Part shown: piece after piece, positions 33,405 through 42,305 of the stretch
Layout of the letters: each line of letters begins with the position of its first letter
Numbering within the stretch: the first letter of the stretch is position 1
NCBI RefSeq assembly: GCF_022012475.1
Contig: NZ_JAKLWS010000016.1
Location: 34,639 to 98,638, forward strand
Direction of reading: 5' to 3'
DNA from: Rhodohalobacter sulfatireducens
Lineage (GTDB): Bacteria > Bacteroidota > Rhodothermia > Balneolales > Balneolaceae
DNA length: 64,000 nt
Position numbers and translations under genes: made by a program
The notes under the pieces: generated by a model
Told to the model about the DNA's origin: nothing
The model's input: only the letters and a program-made list of their open reading frames with translations
Database searches by the model: none

Positions 33405-35771
33405 CTAGTCCAACAATTGCAGGTTCTCGCCGGGGAACAGGTGAGCCTGAATTTTTTTATCATTCACAATTACATCTACTGTTTGTTCTACGGGTGAGCT
33501 AAGAACCACATCTATTGCCTTTCCATCTTTCCAACCAATCTCAACGGTAATGTTACCGCGGGCTTTGAGTCCTGAAATTGAACCTGATAACCAGGCATCG
33601 GGCAATGCCGGAAGAATTCTGATCAAACCTTCTTCATGAGATTGCAATAACATTTCAGCGATACCGGCTGTAAGTCCAAAGTTTCCATCGATCTGGAACG
33701 GGGGGTGAAGATCGAACATGTTCGGGGCCATTGATTTCTGAAGCAGCAGCATGATATTGTTGTGAGCGAGATTTCCATCTAAAAAACGAGCCTGGAGATT
33801 GATCAGCCAAGCCCTGCTCCAGCCTGTGTGACCACCACCATGTTCCATTCGGTACTGCATGGTTTGTTTTGCGGCCTCCACCATTTCGGGTGTTTTTTGA
33901 TAAGTGATCTGATTACCTGGATGAAATGCATAAAGGTGAGACATATGCCGGTGACCGGGTTCAAACTCTTCATATTCGCGATCCCATTCCAAAATTCTCC
34001 CGTCACTCCCAACCTGAATACCGGACCTCAACTGCTCAATCTGTTCGCTGATTTTATGGGTCCATTCACTTTCGATATTAAGAATTTCTGCAGCTTGCAG
34101 GTAGTTCCTGAATACTTCATGAATGACTTGTTGATCTTTTGCACTTCCAAGTGTGAGTGCTACAGGTTCTCCATTTTCATGGATAAACCTGTTTTCCGGT
34201 GAAGAGGAGGGAGCTGATATTAGTTTGCCATCTCTCGGGTCTTCAATCAGCCAGTCGCTGTAAAATTTGGCAACTTCTTGCATCGCAGGGAATGCACGTT
34301 CACGTAAAAAAGTCTCATTTTGTGTAAACAGGTAGTGTTGCCAGTAGTGTTGCATCATCCAGCCACCTGCACCAAACGAAGCGCCCCAATATGCTGTAGT
34401 AGATCGAAGCCATGCCGGTGCCCAAAGGTCCGTTGCGTGAGGCAAAAAGGAACCGCCGGCCCCATAGTTTACGCGTGCTGTTTGTTTTCCGTTCTCAATA
34501 AGCCTGTCCAGGAAGTCGAATAAAGGCATATTCAGTTCATCTAAATTGGTAACATTTGCCGGCCAATAATTCATCTGAAGATTGATATTCAGGTGATAGT
34601 CCGCATTCCAGGGGGCCTGGATATGCCGATTCCAAATACCCTGTAGGTTTGCGGGGTTGGTTCCTTTTCGTGATGAACTGATCAAAAGATAACGTCCATA
34701 ATTAAACAGCATCTCTTCCAGGCCAACATCATCCGCTCCATTAACAACTTGTTGCAGGCGCACATCCGTCGGTTGGGTTTTCTGCTCATGGTCGATTGAG
34801 AGATCTACCCGGTTATAAAGCTCCTGATAATCTTCATTATGAGCTTCCAACAATTCATTAAATGAAATTTCTGAAACTTCATGTAGATGAGACCTGCTTT
34901 CTTGTTGAAAATCATCAGAATAAAAATCTGTATTTGAGACAAGATATATCGTCAAATGTTGTACGTTGCTCAACTCTATTGAGTCCTCATGATATATTAC
35001 TTCTCCTCCGGTATGATGGATTTTCAACCGGGTATCAAATTTTACTCCATGGGTAATTGGCCTTTCTTCACCTTTAAACTCACCACCGTGTTGTGTGACC
35101 TCTCCCTGCATCACCAATGTCTCATTTTCTACAAAAGTAGTAGCGGTTTGATGACCGTGGTCATCCGGCCGATTCATAGAGATCGTTGCTGAAAGTCCAT
35201 CATCGGAGTCGGTGGAATATTCAATAAAAATTCCATCATGTGGGTGAGAAGCAATCGCACGTTGATTGACTGAATTTCCATCAGCTGTAAATTTCGATTC
35301 AACAACGGCGGTTTCCAAATTGAGCCATCTTCGATAATTGCTGGTGCTATCAATTTCAAAATCGATAAAGAGATCACCCATAGTTTGATGGGATCGTACG
35401 ATATTCTTGTTGAGAAATTTATCTACAAACAGGGAATCTGCCTCTACATTGTTCCCATCTAATAACAGTTGACGAACTTTTTCAAGATCTTCCGGACCTC
35501 CGTCGGCGAGTCCCCAGTTATCATCGGCCGGCCAAAGGCTGTCTTCATTAAGTTGTATTCGTTCATTAGTTGGATTGCCAAATATCATTGCCCCGAAACG
35601 GCCATTTCCAATGGGTAAAGCTTCAATCCACTCCTCAGCCGGTTGTTCGTACCATAGAACATGTGAGTCATCAAACTCTGAACTTTGATCTGTCTGTACA
35701 TCTACAGCACAAACAACATTACAGGTGAATAAAAATCCTAAGAAAAGAAAAAGGAAGTTTTTGATTTTCAT
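33405..35771 (-). CDS. Glycoside hydrolase family 95 protein (alpha-L-fucosidase type)
   Basis: A 788-residue secreted enzyme that would release alpha-linked L-fucose (some members act on galactose) from glycans by an inverting mechanism. A signal peptide (MKIKNFLFLFLGFLFTCNVVCA) comes first. The N-terminal beta domain begins LWYEQPAEEWIEALPIGNGRFGAMIFG, the classic GH95 opening. The (alpha/alpha)6 core includes GTNPANLQGIWN, then NLQMNYWPANVTNL with the conserved Asn pair, and HLYAFHPGNQI; the end has a beta domain. Length matches the family. It is a single gene with no SusC/D-type partner beside it, so it is not part of a standard polysaccharide locus here. Confidence 0.93.
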   Translation of the reverse strand: MKIKNFLFLFLGFLFTCNVVCAVDVQTDQSSEFDDSHVLWYEQPAEEWIEALPIGNGRFGAMIFGNPTNERIQLNEDSLWPADDNWGLADGGPEDLEKVRQLLLDGNNVEADSLFVDKFLNKNIVRSHQTMGDLFIDFEIDSTSNYRRWLNLETAVVESKFTADGNSVNQRAIASHPHDGIFIEYSTDSDDGLSATISMNRPDDHGHQTATTFVENETLVMQGEVTQHGGEFKGEERPITHGVKFDTRLKIHHTGGEVIYHEDSIELSNVQHLTIYLVSNTDFYSDDFQQESRSHLHEVSEISFNELLEAHNEDYQELYNRVDLSIDHEQKTQPTDVRLQQVVNGADDVGLEEMLFNYGRYLLISSSRKGTNPANLQGIWNRHIQAPWNADYHLNINLQMNYWPANVTNLDELNMPLFDFLDRLIENGKQTARVNYGAGGSFLPHATDLWAPAWLRSTTAYWGASFGAGGWMMQHYWQHYLFTQNETFLRERAFPAMQEVAKFYSDWLIEDPRDGKLISAPSSSPENRFIHENGEPVALTLGSAKDQQVIHEVFRNYLQAAEILNIESEWTHKISEQIEQLRSGIQVGSDGRILEWDREYEEFEPGHRHMSHLYAFHPGNQITYQKTPEMVEAAKQTMQYRMEHGGGHTGWSRAWLINLQARFLDGNLAHNNIMLLLQKSMAPNMFDLHPPFQIDGNFGLTAGIAEMLLQSHEEGLIRILPALPDAWLSGSISGLKARGNITVEIGWKDGKAIDVVLSSPVEQTVDVIVNDKKIQAHLFPGENLQLLD

Positions 35772-35953
35772 GAAATGGTGGACTTTTTACAATTGAGCTT
35801 TTTGCGGTCGATATTCACACCGGATTCGAGCAGAATTATAAACAATAAGAAGTTGTTTGGAAATTTAAATCATTAAATTCCGTTTATTGTTCAGAATATA
35901 ATTGGCGTATAAAATGCAACTTATTCAATCATTCACTTTTTTTCTCTTCTTAT

Positions 35954-36709
35954 ATGTACAGATATAGATCCACCATAGTTCTTTTAATCAGCATAGTTGT
36001 CCTGTCCATATTTTTGTTCTCCTGTAAATCGGGCAGTAGTGTAAATGTTGAATTCGAGGATGGTATCAGCATACCGGTTATTGATCTATTGGGCGAGGAT
36101 CTTCTGAATGTGCTTGAAAACGATTTGGGTTTTCCCATCTACAGGGGTAATAATCCGCCAAACGTGGAAGCGCGTTTGTTATCAGCAAGCTCGGCAATTG
36201 GACAGGCAACTGTAATGATGCAACCCACAATACTGGAAACTACAAATGTTCCGAATGACGGTATACAACCCGGAGGCAGATTCAGAGACACATTATTTAG
36301 GTTCAGTAATCAGGACAACAAAAACCTGACGGTTGATTTTGATAGAATTGTACTGGGTTCAAATCCATTTCTTGGAGAAAATTCTCATATTATTGGGGAA
36401 GGGAAAAACTTTTCAGTCTTTGGTAGGCAACTGGATATTGTAGAGCAAGACACCGTGGTATCCGTAAATTTTCTTTCAGGTACGATTGATGATAATGGAA
36501 TCCGCGATGCATTCGGCGGGATTATTGTGATTGATGATCAGGGTATTGGAATATTCATACCCAGTGGTACGGGGCGAGTATTTACCGATGGTGATGGATT
36601 TGCTGAACTTGAAAAATGGCCGTCAACAGGTGGTGTATCCATTCATAAGTTCGATGAGGGTATTGATGTTATGAACCAACAATCAAAAGAAAGTTTGAAA
36701 ATAGAATAA
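35954..36709 (+). CDS. Lipoprotein of unknown function
   Basis: A 251-residue protein I do not recognise. It starts with a lipoprotein signal (about 6-24, ending LFSC, Cys24). The remainder is mostly beta-strand, with DNKNLTVDFDRIVLGSNPF near the middle, rich in Gly, Asn and Asp, as in surface or secreted beta-sandwich proteins. It is divergent from the GH95 gene, and a decayed gene follows on the same strand, so the pair may once have been an operon. There is no sign of catalytic motifs. Confidence 0.65.
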   Translation: MYRYRSTIVLLISIVVLSIFLFSCKSGSSVNVEFEDGISIPVIDLLGEDLLNVLENDLGFPIYRGNNPPNVEARLLSASSAIGQATVMMQPTILETTNVPNDGIQPGGRFRDTLFRFSNQDNKNLTVDFDRIVLGSNPFLGENSHIIGEGKNFSVFGRQLDIVEQDTVVSVNFLSGTIDDNGIRDAFGGIIVIDDQGIGIFIPSGTGRVFTDGDGFAELEKWPSTGGVSIHKFDEGIDVMNQQSKESLKIE

Positions 36710-36738
36710 CATTACTATTGTAGCAGGGGCGATACACT

Positions 36739-37100
36739 AAAAAATCCAACAATAAATTTATCCTTCTATTTTCTCTTTTATTGTCAACCGATTCTATTGT
36801 GTCTACAATTTTTGCTCATCAAGCAGCTGATACGATTTTTACAATTAATCTCACCGATCCTGCCTATAAAATTGGAGAGGAGACAACGTTCTGAATCGAC
36901 TCATCTCACAATAATTTCAAAACATTGGATGGCGGCTACGCACCAAATGCCAGGGCAAAATTGCATTGTTTGGTGAGTTTGCAATGGTTGCCGGTCATAC
37001 AGTAACTACCGAACAGGTGACATTTAATGTTGGAATCAATTCACAGAGAATTACTCAGCAAAATATCTCTTTCCTGCTGAATGCTTCATTGGTCAGATGA
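36739..37100 (+). pseudogene. Decayed small secreted-protein gene
   Basis: Reading from AAA at 36739 gives KKSNNKFILLFSLLLSTDS, a signal-peptide-like start without an ATG (the codon before is ACT). An in-frame TGA stands at 36892-36894, then coding resumes (IDSSHNNFKTLDGGYAPNARAK). One A is missing near 36960, shifting to the frame IALFGEFAMVAGHTVTTEQ, which runs to TGA 37098-37100. Restored, it would be about 120 residues. No family is recognised. It follows the lipoprotein gene at 35954 and may have been its partner. Confidence 0.55.
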
Positions 37101-37104
37101 ATAA

Positions 37105-39402
37105 TTACCACCCAATACGTTCCCGCTCACGGTTTTGATCCGTATTTGCAGGATCTTCCGGCATCACAAAACCCGGTGGGGGTTCAAATGCATCGTAGCT
37201 CCAGGGGGCTTCGGGATCATCCGTAACATTATTTATAAACTGTCCCACAATCGGTAAAGCTGTTCTGGCACCCTGGCCAATACTGTAAGAATTATCGGTT
37301 GGGAAGCGAATCCTGCGATCCTCTCCGCCAACCCAGGATCCCATCACAATATGTGGCATCATGGCTACAAACCAGTTATCCGCACTATTTTGGGTAGTTC
37401 CGGTTTTACCGGCTACATCCTGTTGGACGTTGTAAACGTTTCTCAATCGTACACCTGTACCGTGGTAATCTTCTCCTCCGCGAATCACCCCGCGCATCAT
37501 GTCGATCATCATATAAGCTGTTTCAGGGCTAATGGCTTCCTGGCTATATTCCGGGTAATATTCTACCAACACATTTCCCTCTTTATCTTCAATACGGGTA
37601 ATGGCAATGGGTTCAATGTGAACACCTTTATTTACAAAGGTTGTATAAGCACTTACGAGTTCAAGAAGAGAAACCTCAGCCGTTCCAAGTGCAATGGAAG
37701 GGTACGCTGGAAAATCACTAACATTGATACCAAGATTGCTTGCCATATCGCGAATCATTCGGGCGGCAGGTTCCAGCTCCCGGGTTCTGTTTGTTCCCGG
37801 CGCACCGGCAATCTCAGGCAACAGGCGAATTGTAACATTATTTAAACTTCGTGCAAGTGCTTCTCTCAAGGGAACCATTTGTGGTCCCGAGGGAACAGTC
37901 GGATCTTTCGGATCCCAAGTTTGGCCGTTTGGCTGAATAAAACTGCTGGGATACTTTGAAAATTTGTGATAGGGCATATAGCCATTGTCAATCGCAACGG
38001 CATATACAAAAGGTTTGAATGTTGAACCCGCTTGACGCTTGGATTGATGGACATGATCGTACTGCTGGGTGCCAAAATCCGCACCACCGACCCATGCAAG
38101 AATGTGACCGTTATCAGGTTTGATGGCTGTAAAACTTGCCTGCAATTTTGTTCTAACGCGTTTCACTGAATCTACAAAGACAGAGTCTGCCATCAGGTGA
38201 TTAAATACCACAGATTCCTGGTCGGTTTCTAACTTGGAAAAAGCATTTTTATACCGGTCGGTCTCGCGGATAAAACTTCTCAGGAAGCTTGGGTATTTAT
38301 CCCAAAGCTCGTCCATATAATCACCATTATAGGAGGTCCACTCATTCTCAAATGTTTCCTGGAACTCTACCAGCTTCTCTTGGACAGCAGCTTCGGCGTG
38401 TTTTTGAAGTCGCGAATCGATGGTGGTGTAAATAACCAAACCATCCGAGTAGAGGTCGTACCCATTTTCTTCAGCCCAGTCTTCTACTTGAAGACGCACA
38501 TATTCTCCAAAATATCGACTCTCTCGGCCAGCTTTTGACGGAGGTTGATAATTCAGTGCGATAGGTTCTTCGCTCAAATTTATAAATATCTCCTCAGTCA
38601 GGAATCCATGCTTTTGCATCTGGCCGAGTACGATATTTCTCCGTGTTTTGGCTCTCTCAGGAAATAGTCTTGGATTGTAAGCATACACAGCCTGGAGTTG
38701 ACCGATCAGGTTGGCCGATTCAGAGAGTGTTAAATCAATTGCCGGTTTGCCATAGTGGGTTTGTGCAGCCGATTCAATTCCAAATGCACTATTGCTGAAT
38801 TCAACCGTATTCAGATACATCTCAATAATTTCACGCTTGGTGTAGTTGCTTTCAATCTGTACTGCGGTAATCATCTCACGCAGTTTTCGCGTTACGGTCA
38901 CTTCAAAACCAATTTTCCGATATAGATTTCGTGCAAGCTGCTGACTAATTGTTGATCCGCCCTCAAATCTCTGCTGAAGCCAGTAGTAGGGAAGCCTCAT
39001 TAAACTTTGAAAATCAACACCCCAGTGATTGAAAAACCGGTGGTCTTCAGTAGCGATGAGTGCATCTATAGCGTGAGGAGATATATTATCGATTGAAACA
39101 TAGGTTCTGTTTTCAACAAAATATCGGTCCAGAACTACGCCATCACGGCTGCGAACTTCAGAAGCGATTGCAGTTTTGGGATTTTCGAGTTCCTGGATGG
39201 ATGGAAGTCCCTGAAACAGGTAGTACACATAACCAAAAAGTGCAATAAAAAGAACCGAAAAAGTAATTAAGCCAATCTTTACAACTTTCTTCGAGAGCAG
39301 GTCTCTAAAAGATTTTTTCTTATTTCTTTGAGCTGAGATCTTCTTACGATACTCCCGGTCGTTGAAGTATCGGTCCATATCAATGTTGTTATTATTGTCC
39401 AT
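37105..39402 (-). CDS. Penicillin-binding protein 1A-type transglycosylase/transpeptidase
   Basis: A 765-residue class A PBP that polymerises and cross-links peptidoglycan. A basic cytosolic start leads to a membrane anchor at about 48-70. The transglycosylase domain carries ATEDHRFFNHWG with its catalytic Glu near residue 117, then GGSTISQQLARNL. The transpeptidase domain has SxxK in AGSTFKPFVYA (near 455), SxN in SLNN, and KTGTT (near 670). The end is a Pro-rich tail. The gene overlaps the LpxH-like gene by 11 bases. The enzyme acts at the outer face of the inner membrane. Confidence 0.95.
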   Translation of the reverse strand: MDNNNNIDMDRYFNDREYRKKISAQRNKKKSFRDLLSKKVVKIGLITFSVLFIALFGYVYYLFQGLPSIQELENPKTAIASEVRSRDGVVLDRYFVENRTYVSIDNISPHAIDALIATEDHRFFNHWGVDFQSLMRLPYYWLQQRFEGGSTISQQLARNLYRKIGFEVTVTRKLREMITAVQIESNYTKREIIEMYLNTVEFSNSAFGIESAAQTHYGKPAIDLTLSESANLIGQLQAVYAYNPRLFPERAKTRRNIVLGQMQKHGFLTEEIFINLSEEPIALNYQPPSKAGRESRYFGEYVRLQVEDWAEENGYDLYSDGLVIYTTIDSRLQKHAEAAVQEKLVEFQETFENEWTSYNGDYMDELWDKYPSFLRSFIRETDRYKNAFSKLETDQESVVFNHLMADSVFVDSVKRVRTKLQASFTAIKPDNGHILAWVGGADFGTQQYDHVHQSKRQAGSTFKPFVYAVAIDNGYMPYHKFSKYPSSFIQPNGQTWDPKDPTVPSGPQMVPLREALARSLNNVTIRLLPEIAGAPGTNRTRELEPAARMIRDMASNLGINVSDFPAYPSIALGTAEVSLLELVSAYTTFVNKGVHIEPIAITRIEDKEGNVLVEYYPEYSQEAISPETAYMMIDMMRGVIRGGEDYHGTGVRLRNVYNVQQDVAGKTGTTQNSADNWFVAMMPHIVMGSWVGGEDRRIRFPTDNSYSIGQGARTALPIVGQFINNVTDDPEAPWSYDAFEPPPGFVMPEDPANTDQNRERERIGW

Positions 39403-40171
39403 TCAGGTCTGCTTTAGACTGATATTCAAATGGTTGAAATTCTTTTAGGCTGTCGTTCCAGCTAACGAGTTCAAAGGCCCCTTTGGTATATTTTAAAACG
39501 GTTCTGTGCTGATGAAAAGAACCGGTATTTATATAGGTTCCTTTGGGAAAAGTTTCCATTCTCGGAACATGATCGTGTCCTGACACAATTAAATCGAAAT
39601 TAAATTTTTCGAACATAAACTCTGCCCAGTTATTAAGCCGTTCGGTATTGATGTAATTTTCATCCCGGGTAAAATTCGAGAATTTTTTCATCAGTTGAAG
39701 CCCATTTTTACCCGGCAATAGAAACTTATAGAATGTAACAAATTTTGGATGCCGAATGAACCTGTGAAGAAGAGGACGTTTTAGCTTAAACTGATCTTCA
39801 TTAAGCCCGTCGCCGTGGCAGAGAAATAGATTATTTTGGCCCAGTTGAAGGTGTACGTATTCGTGCTCAACATTAAAACCGAGTTTTTCAAGGTGTGATA
39901 GGGTCCAAAAATCGTGATTACCGGTGATGAACGTTGTGTTGTTTCCCATTGCCTCATTGTAGCTTTCAAACCGGTCTAAAACTGATTGTCCCAAACTGGG
40001 TATGTAATCCGGAAACTCCATCCAGTAATCGAAAAAGTCGCCCAAGATATGGATTTGAATACTGTTGGATTGGCAATAGTCCACAAGCCTGATCAGCTCT
40101 TTTTCCAACTTACGGGTTTGCTTCTCATCATGGATTCCCAAATGGACATCAGACAAAAAAATATGCACCAT
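39392..40171 (-). CDS. Metallophosphoesterase, UDP-2,3-diacylglucosamine diphosphatase-like
   Basis: A 259-residue calcineurin-fold hydrolase. Metal-binding motifs are in order: SDVHLG (7-12), GDFFDYW (near 44), GNHDFW (near 84), CHGDG (near 120) and SGHDHVPR (near 197). This set and the length match LpxH-type enzymes that cut UDP-2,3-diacylglucosamine to lipid X in lipid A synthesis. Its neighbours, a polyprenyl synthase gene nine bases upstream and a PBP overlapping downstream, form an envelope-building set. An LpxH role is likely but other phosphoesterases of this shape exist. Confidence 0.8.
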   Translation of the reverse strand: MVHIFLSDVHLGIHDEKQTRKLEKELIRLVDYCQSNSIQIHILGDFFDYWMEFPDYIPSLGQSVLDRFESYNEAMGNNTTFITGNHDFWTLSHLEKLGFNVEHEYVHLQLGQNNLFLCHGDGLNEDQFKLKRPLLHRFIRHPKFVTFYKFLLPGKNGLQLMKKFSNFTRDENYINTERLNNWAEFMFEKFNFDLIVSGHDHVPRMETFPKGTYINTGSFHQHRTVLKYTKGAFELVSWNDSLKEFQPFEYQSKADLNGQ

Positions 40172-40179
40172 GTGAACGG

Positions 40180-41196
40180 CTATTTTTTCCTTGTGATGAT
40201 AAACTCGACGAGTGCTTTAAAGTCATCATATCCACGTTGGATAGGAAGGGTTTGTAGTATTTGAAGGGCCTCATCAGCATAGTTGATCATCTTAGTCTCA
40301 GCAAGTTCCAGGCCGTTGTGCTTGTGCACAAATTGAACAATCTTGTCGATATCTTTCTGCGTTTTATTTCGCTTTTTCATAATTCTGCGAGCATTTAACT
40401 GCTCGAATTTTGAAGCGTTGTCGAGAGCATATATAAACGGCAGTGTCACTTTTCTCTCCTGGATATCGTTCCGGGTGGGTTTGCCAACGTCTGCGAGCCC
40501 GTAATCAAAAAGATCATCTTTAATCTGGAAGGCAATTCCAATTTTCATTCCGGCTTCTTTCATCCCCTCAATAATGTTCTCGTCGTCCGAAGCGGCAATG
40601 GCTCCACATTGACAGCAAGCAGAAATAAGACTGGCTGTTTTTTCAGAAATAATCTGGAAATATCGCTCCTCCGTCATGTTGAACAGGTTGGAGGTTTTTA
40701 ACTGCCGGAGTTCTCCTTCGCTCATGTCTCGAACTGCATCAGAGAGTACATGGAGTAACTGGTATTCTTTGTGATCGAGTGCGATTAGCAATCCTTTTGA
40801 GAGCAGAAAATCCCCTAAAAGAATGCCAGCTTTATTTCGCCAAATTTTATTGATACTTAAAAATCCACGGCGTTTATCGGCTTCGTCTACAACATCATCA
40901 TGAATAAGTGTAGCCGTATGCAGGAGTTCAATCATGGTAGCGGCTACAAAACTTCTCTTGTCAATAGAGCCGAACATTCGTGCAGTCATAAAAACAAGTG
41001 TTGGCCGTATCTCTTTCCCTTTCTGGCGGAGCAGGTAACGTATAATTTGATCCAGTAGAAATACATCACTGCTGATCTCATCTTTAAAGAATTCACGAAA
41101 AACACTCAGGTGTTCCTGAACGGGTTCGGTAATCTCTTTCAGAGAACTTTTCTTTATGTTAGTATCACCGGTATGGTTTAATACCTCTTGCGTCAT
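40180..41196 (-). CDS. Polyprenyl diphosphate synthase (trans, long-chain)
   Basis: A 338-residue enzyme that adds isopentenyl units to make the long prenyl tail of menaquinone or ubiquinone. The first Asp-rich motif reads LIHDDVVDEADKRRG (near residue 98), and the second reads QIKDDLFDYG (near 226). KIWRNKAGILLGDFLLSKGL lies between, as in octaprenyl-type synthases. Product length cannot be fixed by eye. It leads a reverse-strand set with the LpxH-like and PBP genes; pfkA diverges on the other side. Confidence 0.92.
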   Translation of the reverse strand: MTQEVLNHTGDTNIKKSSLKEITEPVQEHLSVFREFFKDEISSDVFLLDQIIRYLLRQKGKEIRPTLVFMTARMFGSIDKRSFVAATMIELLHTATLIHDDVVDEADKRRGFLSINKIWRNKAGILLGDFLLSKGLLIALDHKEYQLLHVLSDAVRDMSEGELRQLKTSNLFNMTEERYFQIISEKTASLISACCQCGAIAASDDENIIEGMKEAGMKIGIAFQIKDDLFDYGLADVGKPTRNDIQERKVTLPFIYALDNASKFEQLNARRIMKKRNKTQKDIDKIVQFVHKHNGLELAETKMINYADEALQILQTLPIQRGYDDFKALVEFIITRKK

Positions 41197-41276
41197 TCAA
41201 TTACGTCAGGTTAAAACTTCAATCGTTGAAAATACAAATTATGCTCATTAATTATTTGCGCAAAGTTTTAGGGCTG

Positions 41277-41307
41277 TTTAGTTTAGCTAATAAAGAATCT
41301 AACTTTC
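41277..41307 (+). promoter_or_regulatory. Candidate promoter for pfkA
   Basis: TTTA (41277-41280), 19 bases, then TAACTTTC (41300-41307) resembles the Bacteroidota -33/-7 pattern TTTG/TAnnTTTG, with one mismatch in each box. It ends 19 bases before the TTG start. Confidence 0.3.
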
Positions 41308-41326
41308 GTATAAAAGGAATCAGCTT

Positions 41327-42295
41327 TTGAAAAAAATTGCCACGCTAACAAGTGGCGGGGACGCCCCTGGAATGAACGCTGCCGTTCGCGCAATCATTCG
41401 TGGTTCAAAGCATTTCGGCATTGAAGTTACGGCTGTTCGCCACGGATATAAAGGATTGATTGACGGTTCATTTGAAAATCTCCAGCACACTGATGTTTCA
41501 GGGATCATCCAACGGGGTGGTACCATTCTCAAGTCTGCGCGGTCTGATGAATTTCGTACTGAAGAAGGAAGGAAGAGAGCCGGTGATCAACTCAGGAAAG
41601 AGGGTGTTGAAGCTCTTATTGTGATTGGTGGTGACGGGACATTTCGTGGTGCCACTCTTCTCTCGGAAGAGCAAGGAATTAACACAATTGGTATACCTGC
41701 TACAATTGATAATGATCTGATTGGAACGGATGAAACCATTGGTTATGATACCGCACTGAATACAGCCATGGAAGCGATCGATAAGATCAGGGATACGGCA
41801 GATGCTCATGAACGATTATTCTTTATAGAAGTAATGGGGAGAGATGCCGGATTTATTGCACTTGAAACCGGAATTGCAAGTGGCGCTGAGATGATCGTTC
41901 TACCTGAATATTTGACAAGCTTATCGGAAATCAGGGAATCTTTGAATAAGGTTTTAAAAGCGCGTAAGCGAAGTTCACTTGTGGTAATTGCTGAAGGTGA
42001 CCAAACTGGAGGAGCTGTAAAAATTTCAGAGGCACTCAAAAAAGATTTTGAGCAATACGATATGAAAGTTGCCATCCTCGGGCACGTTCAAAGAGGAGGA
42101 AATCCAACTGCACGAGACCGGGTGCTTGCAACTCGGTTGGGATTTGAGGCCGTTCAGGCAATTGATCAGGGAAAAAGTGACGTGATGGTAGGAATCATAA
42201 ATAACAATGTGACATTCACCCCGCTTAAGGATACTTTTGGAAAGATAAAGGCGATCAACAATGATTTGGTTGCACTCGCAAAAATTTTGAGATAA
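41327..42295 (+). CDS. pfkA: ATP-dependent 6-phosphofructokinase
   Basis: A 322-residue glycolytic kinase that makes fructose 1,6-bisphosphate. Signature stretches are KKIATLTSGGDAPGMNAAVRA at the start with the ATP loop, VIGGDGTFRGA near 103, IPATIDNDLIGTDETIGYDTA with the catalytic Asp, EVMGRDAGFIA, and LGHVQRGGNPTARDR. Start is TTG 41327 with AAGGA upstream; the next ATG would cut off the nucleotide loop. pgi follows after ten bases, so two successive glycolysis steps are co-transcribed. Confidence 0.96.
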   Translation: MKKIATLTSGGDAPGMNAAVRAIIRGSKHFGIEVTAVRHGYKGLIDGSFENLQHTDVSGIIQRGGTILKSARSDEFRTEEGRKRAGDQLRKEGVEALIVIGGDGTFRGATLLSEEQGINTIGIPATIDNDLIGTDETIGYDTALNTAMEAIDKIRDTADAHERLFFIEVMGRDAGFIALETGIASGAEMIVLPEYLTSLSEIRESLNKVLKARKRSSLVVIAEGDQTGGAVKISEALKKDFEQYDMKVAILGHVQRGGNPTARDRVLATRLGFEAVQAIDQGKSDVMVGIINNNVTFTPLKDTFGKIKAINNDLVALAKILR

Positions 42296-42305
42296 TAGTT
42301 ACGAT

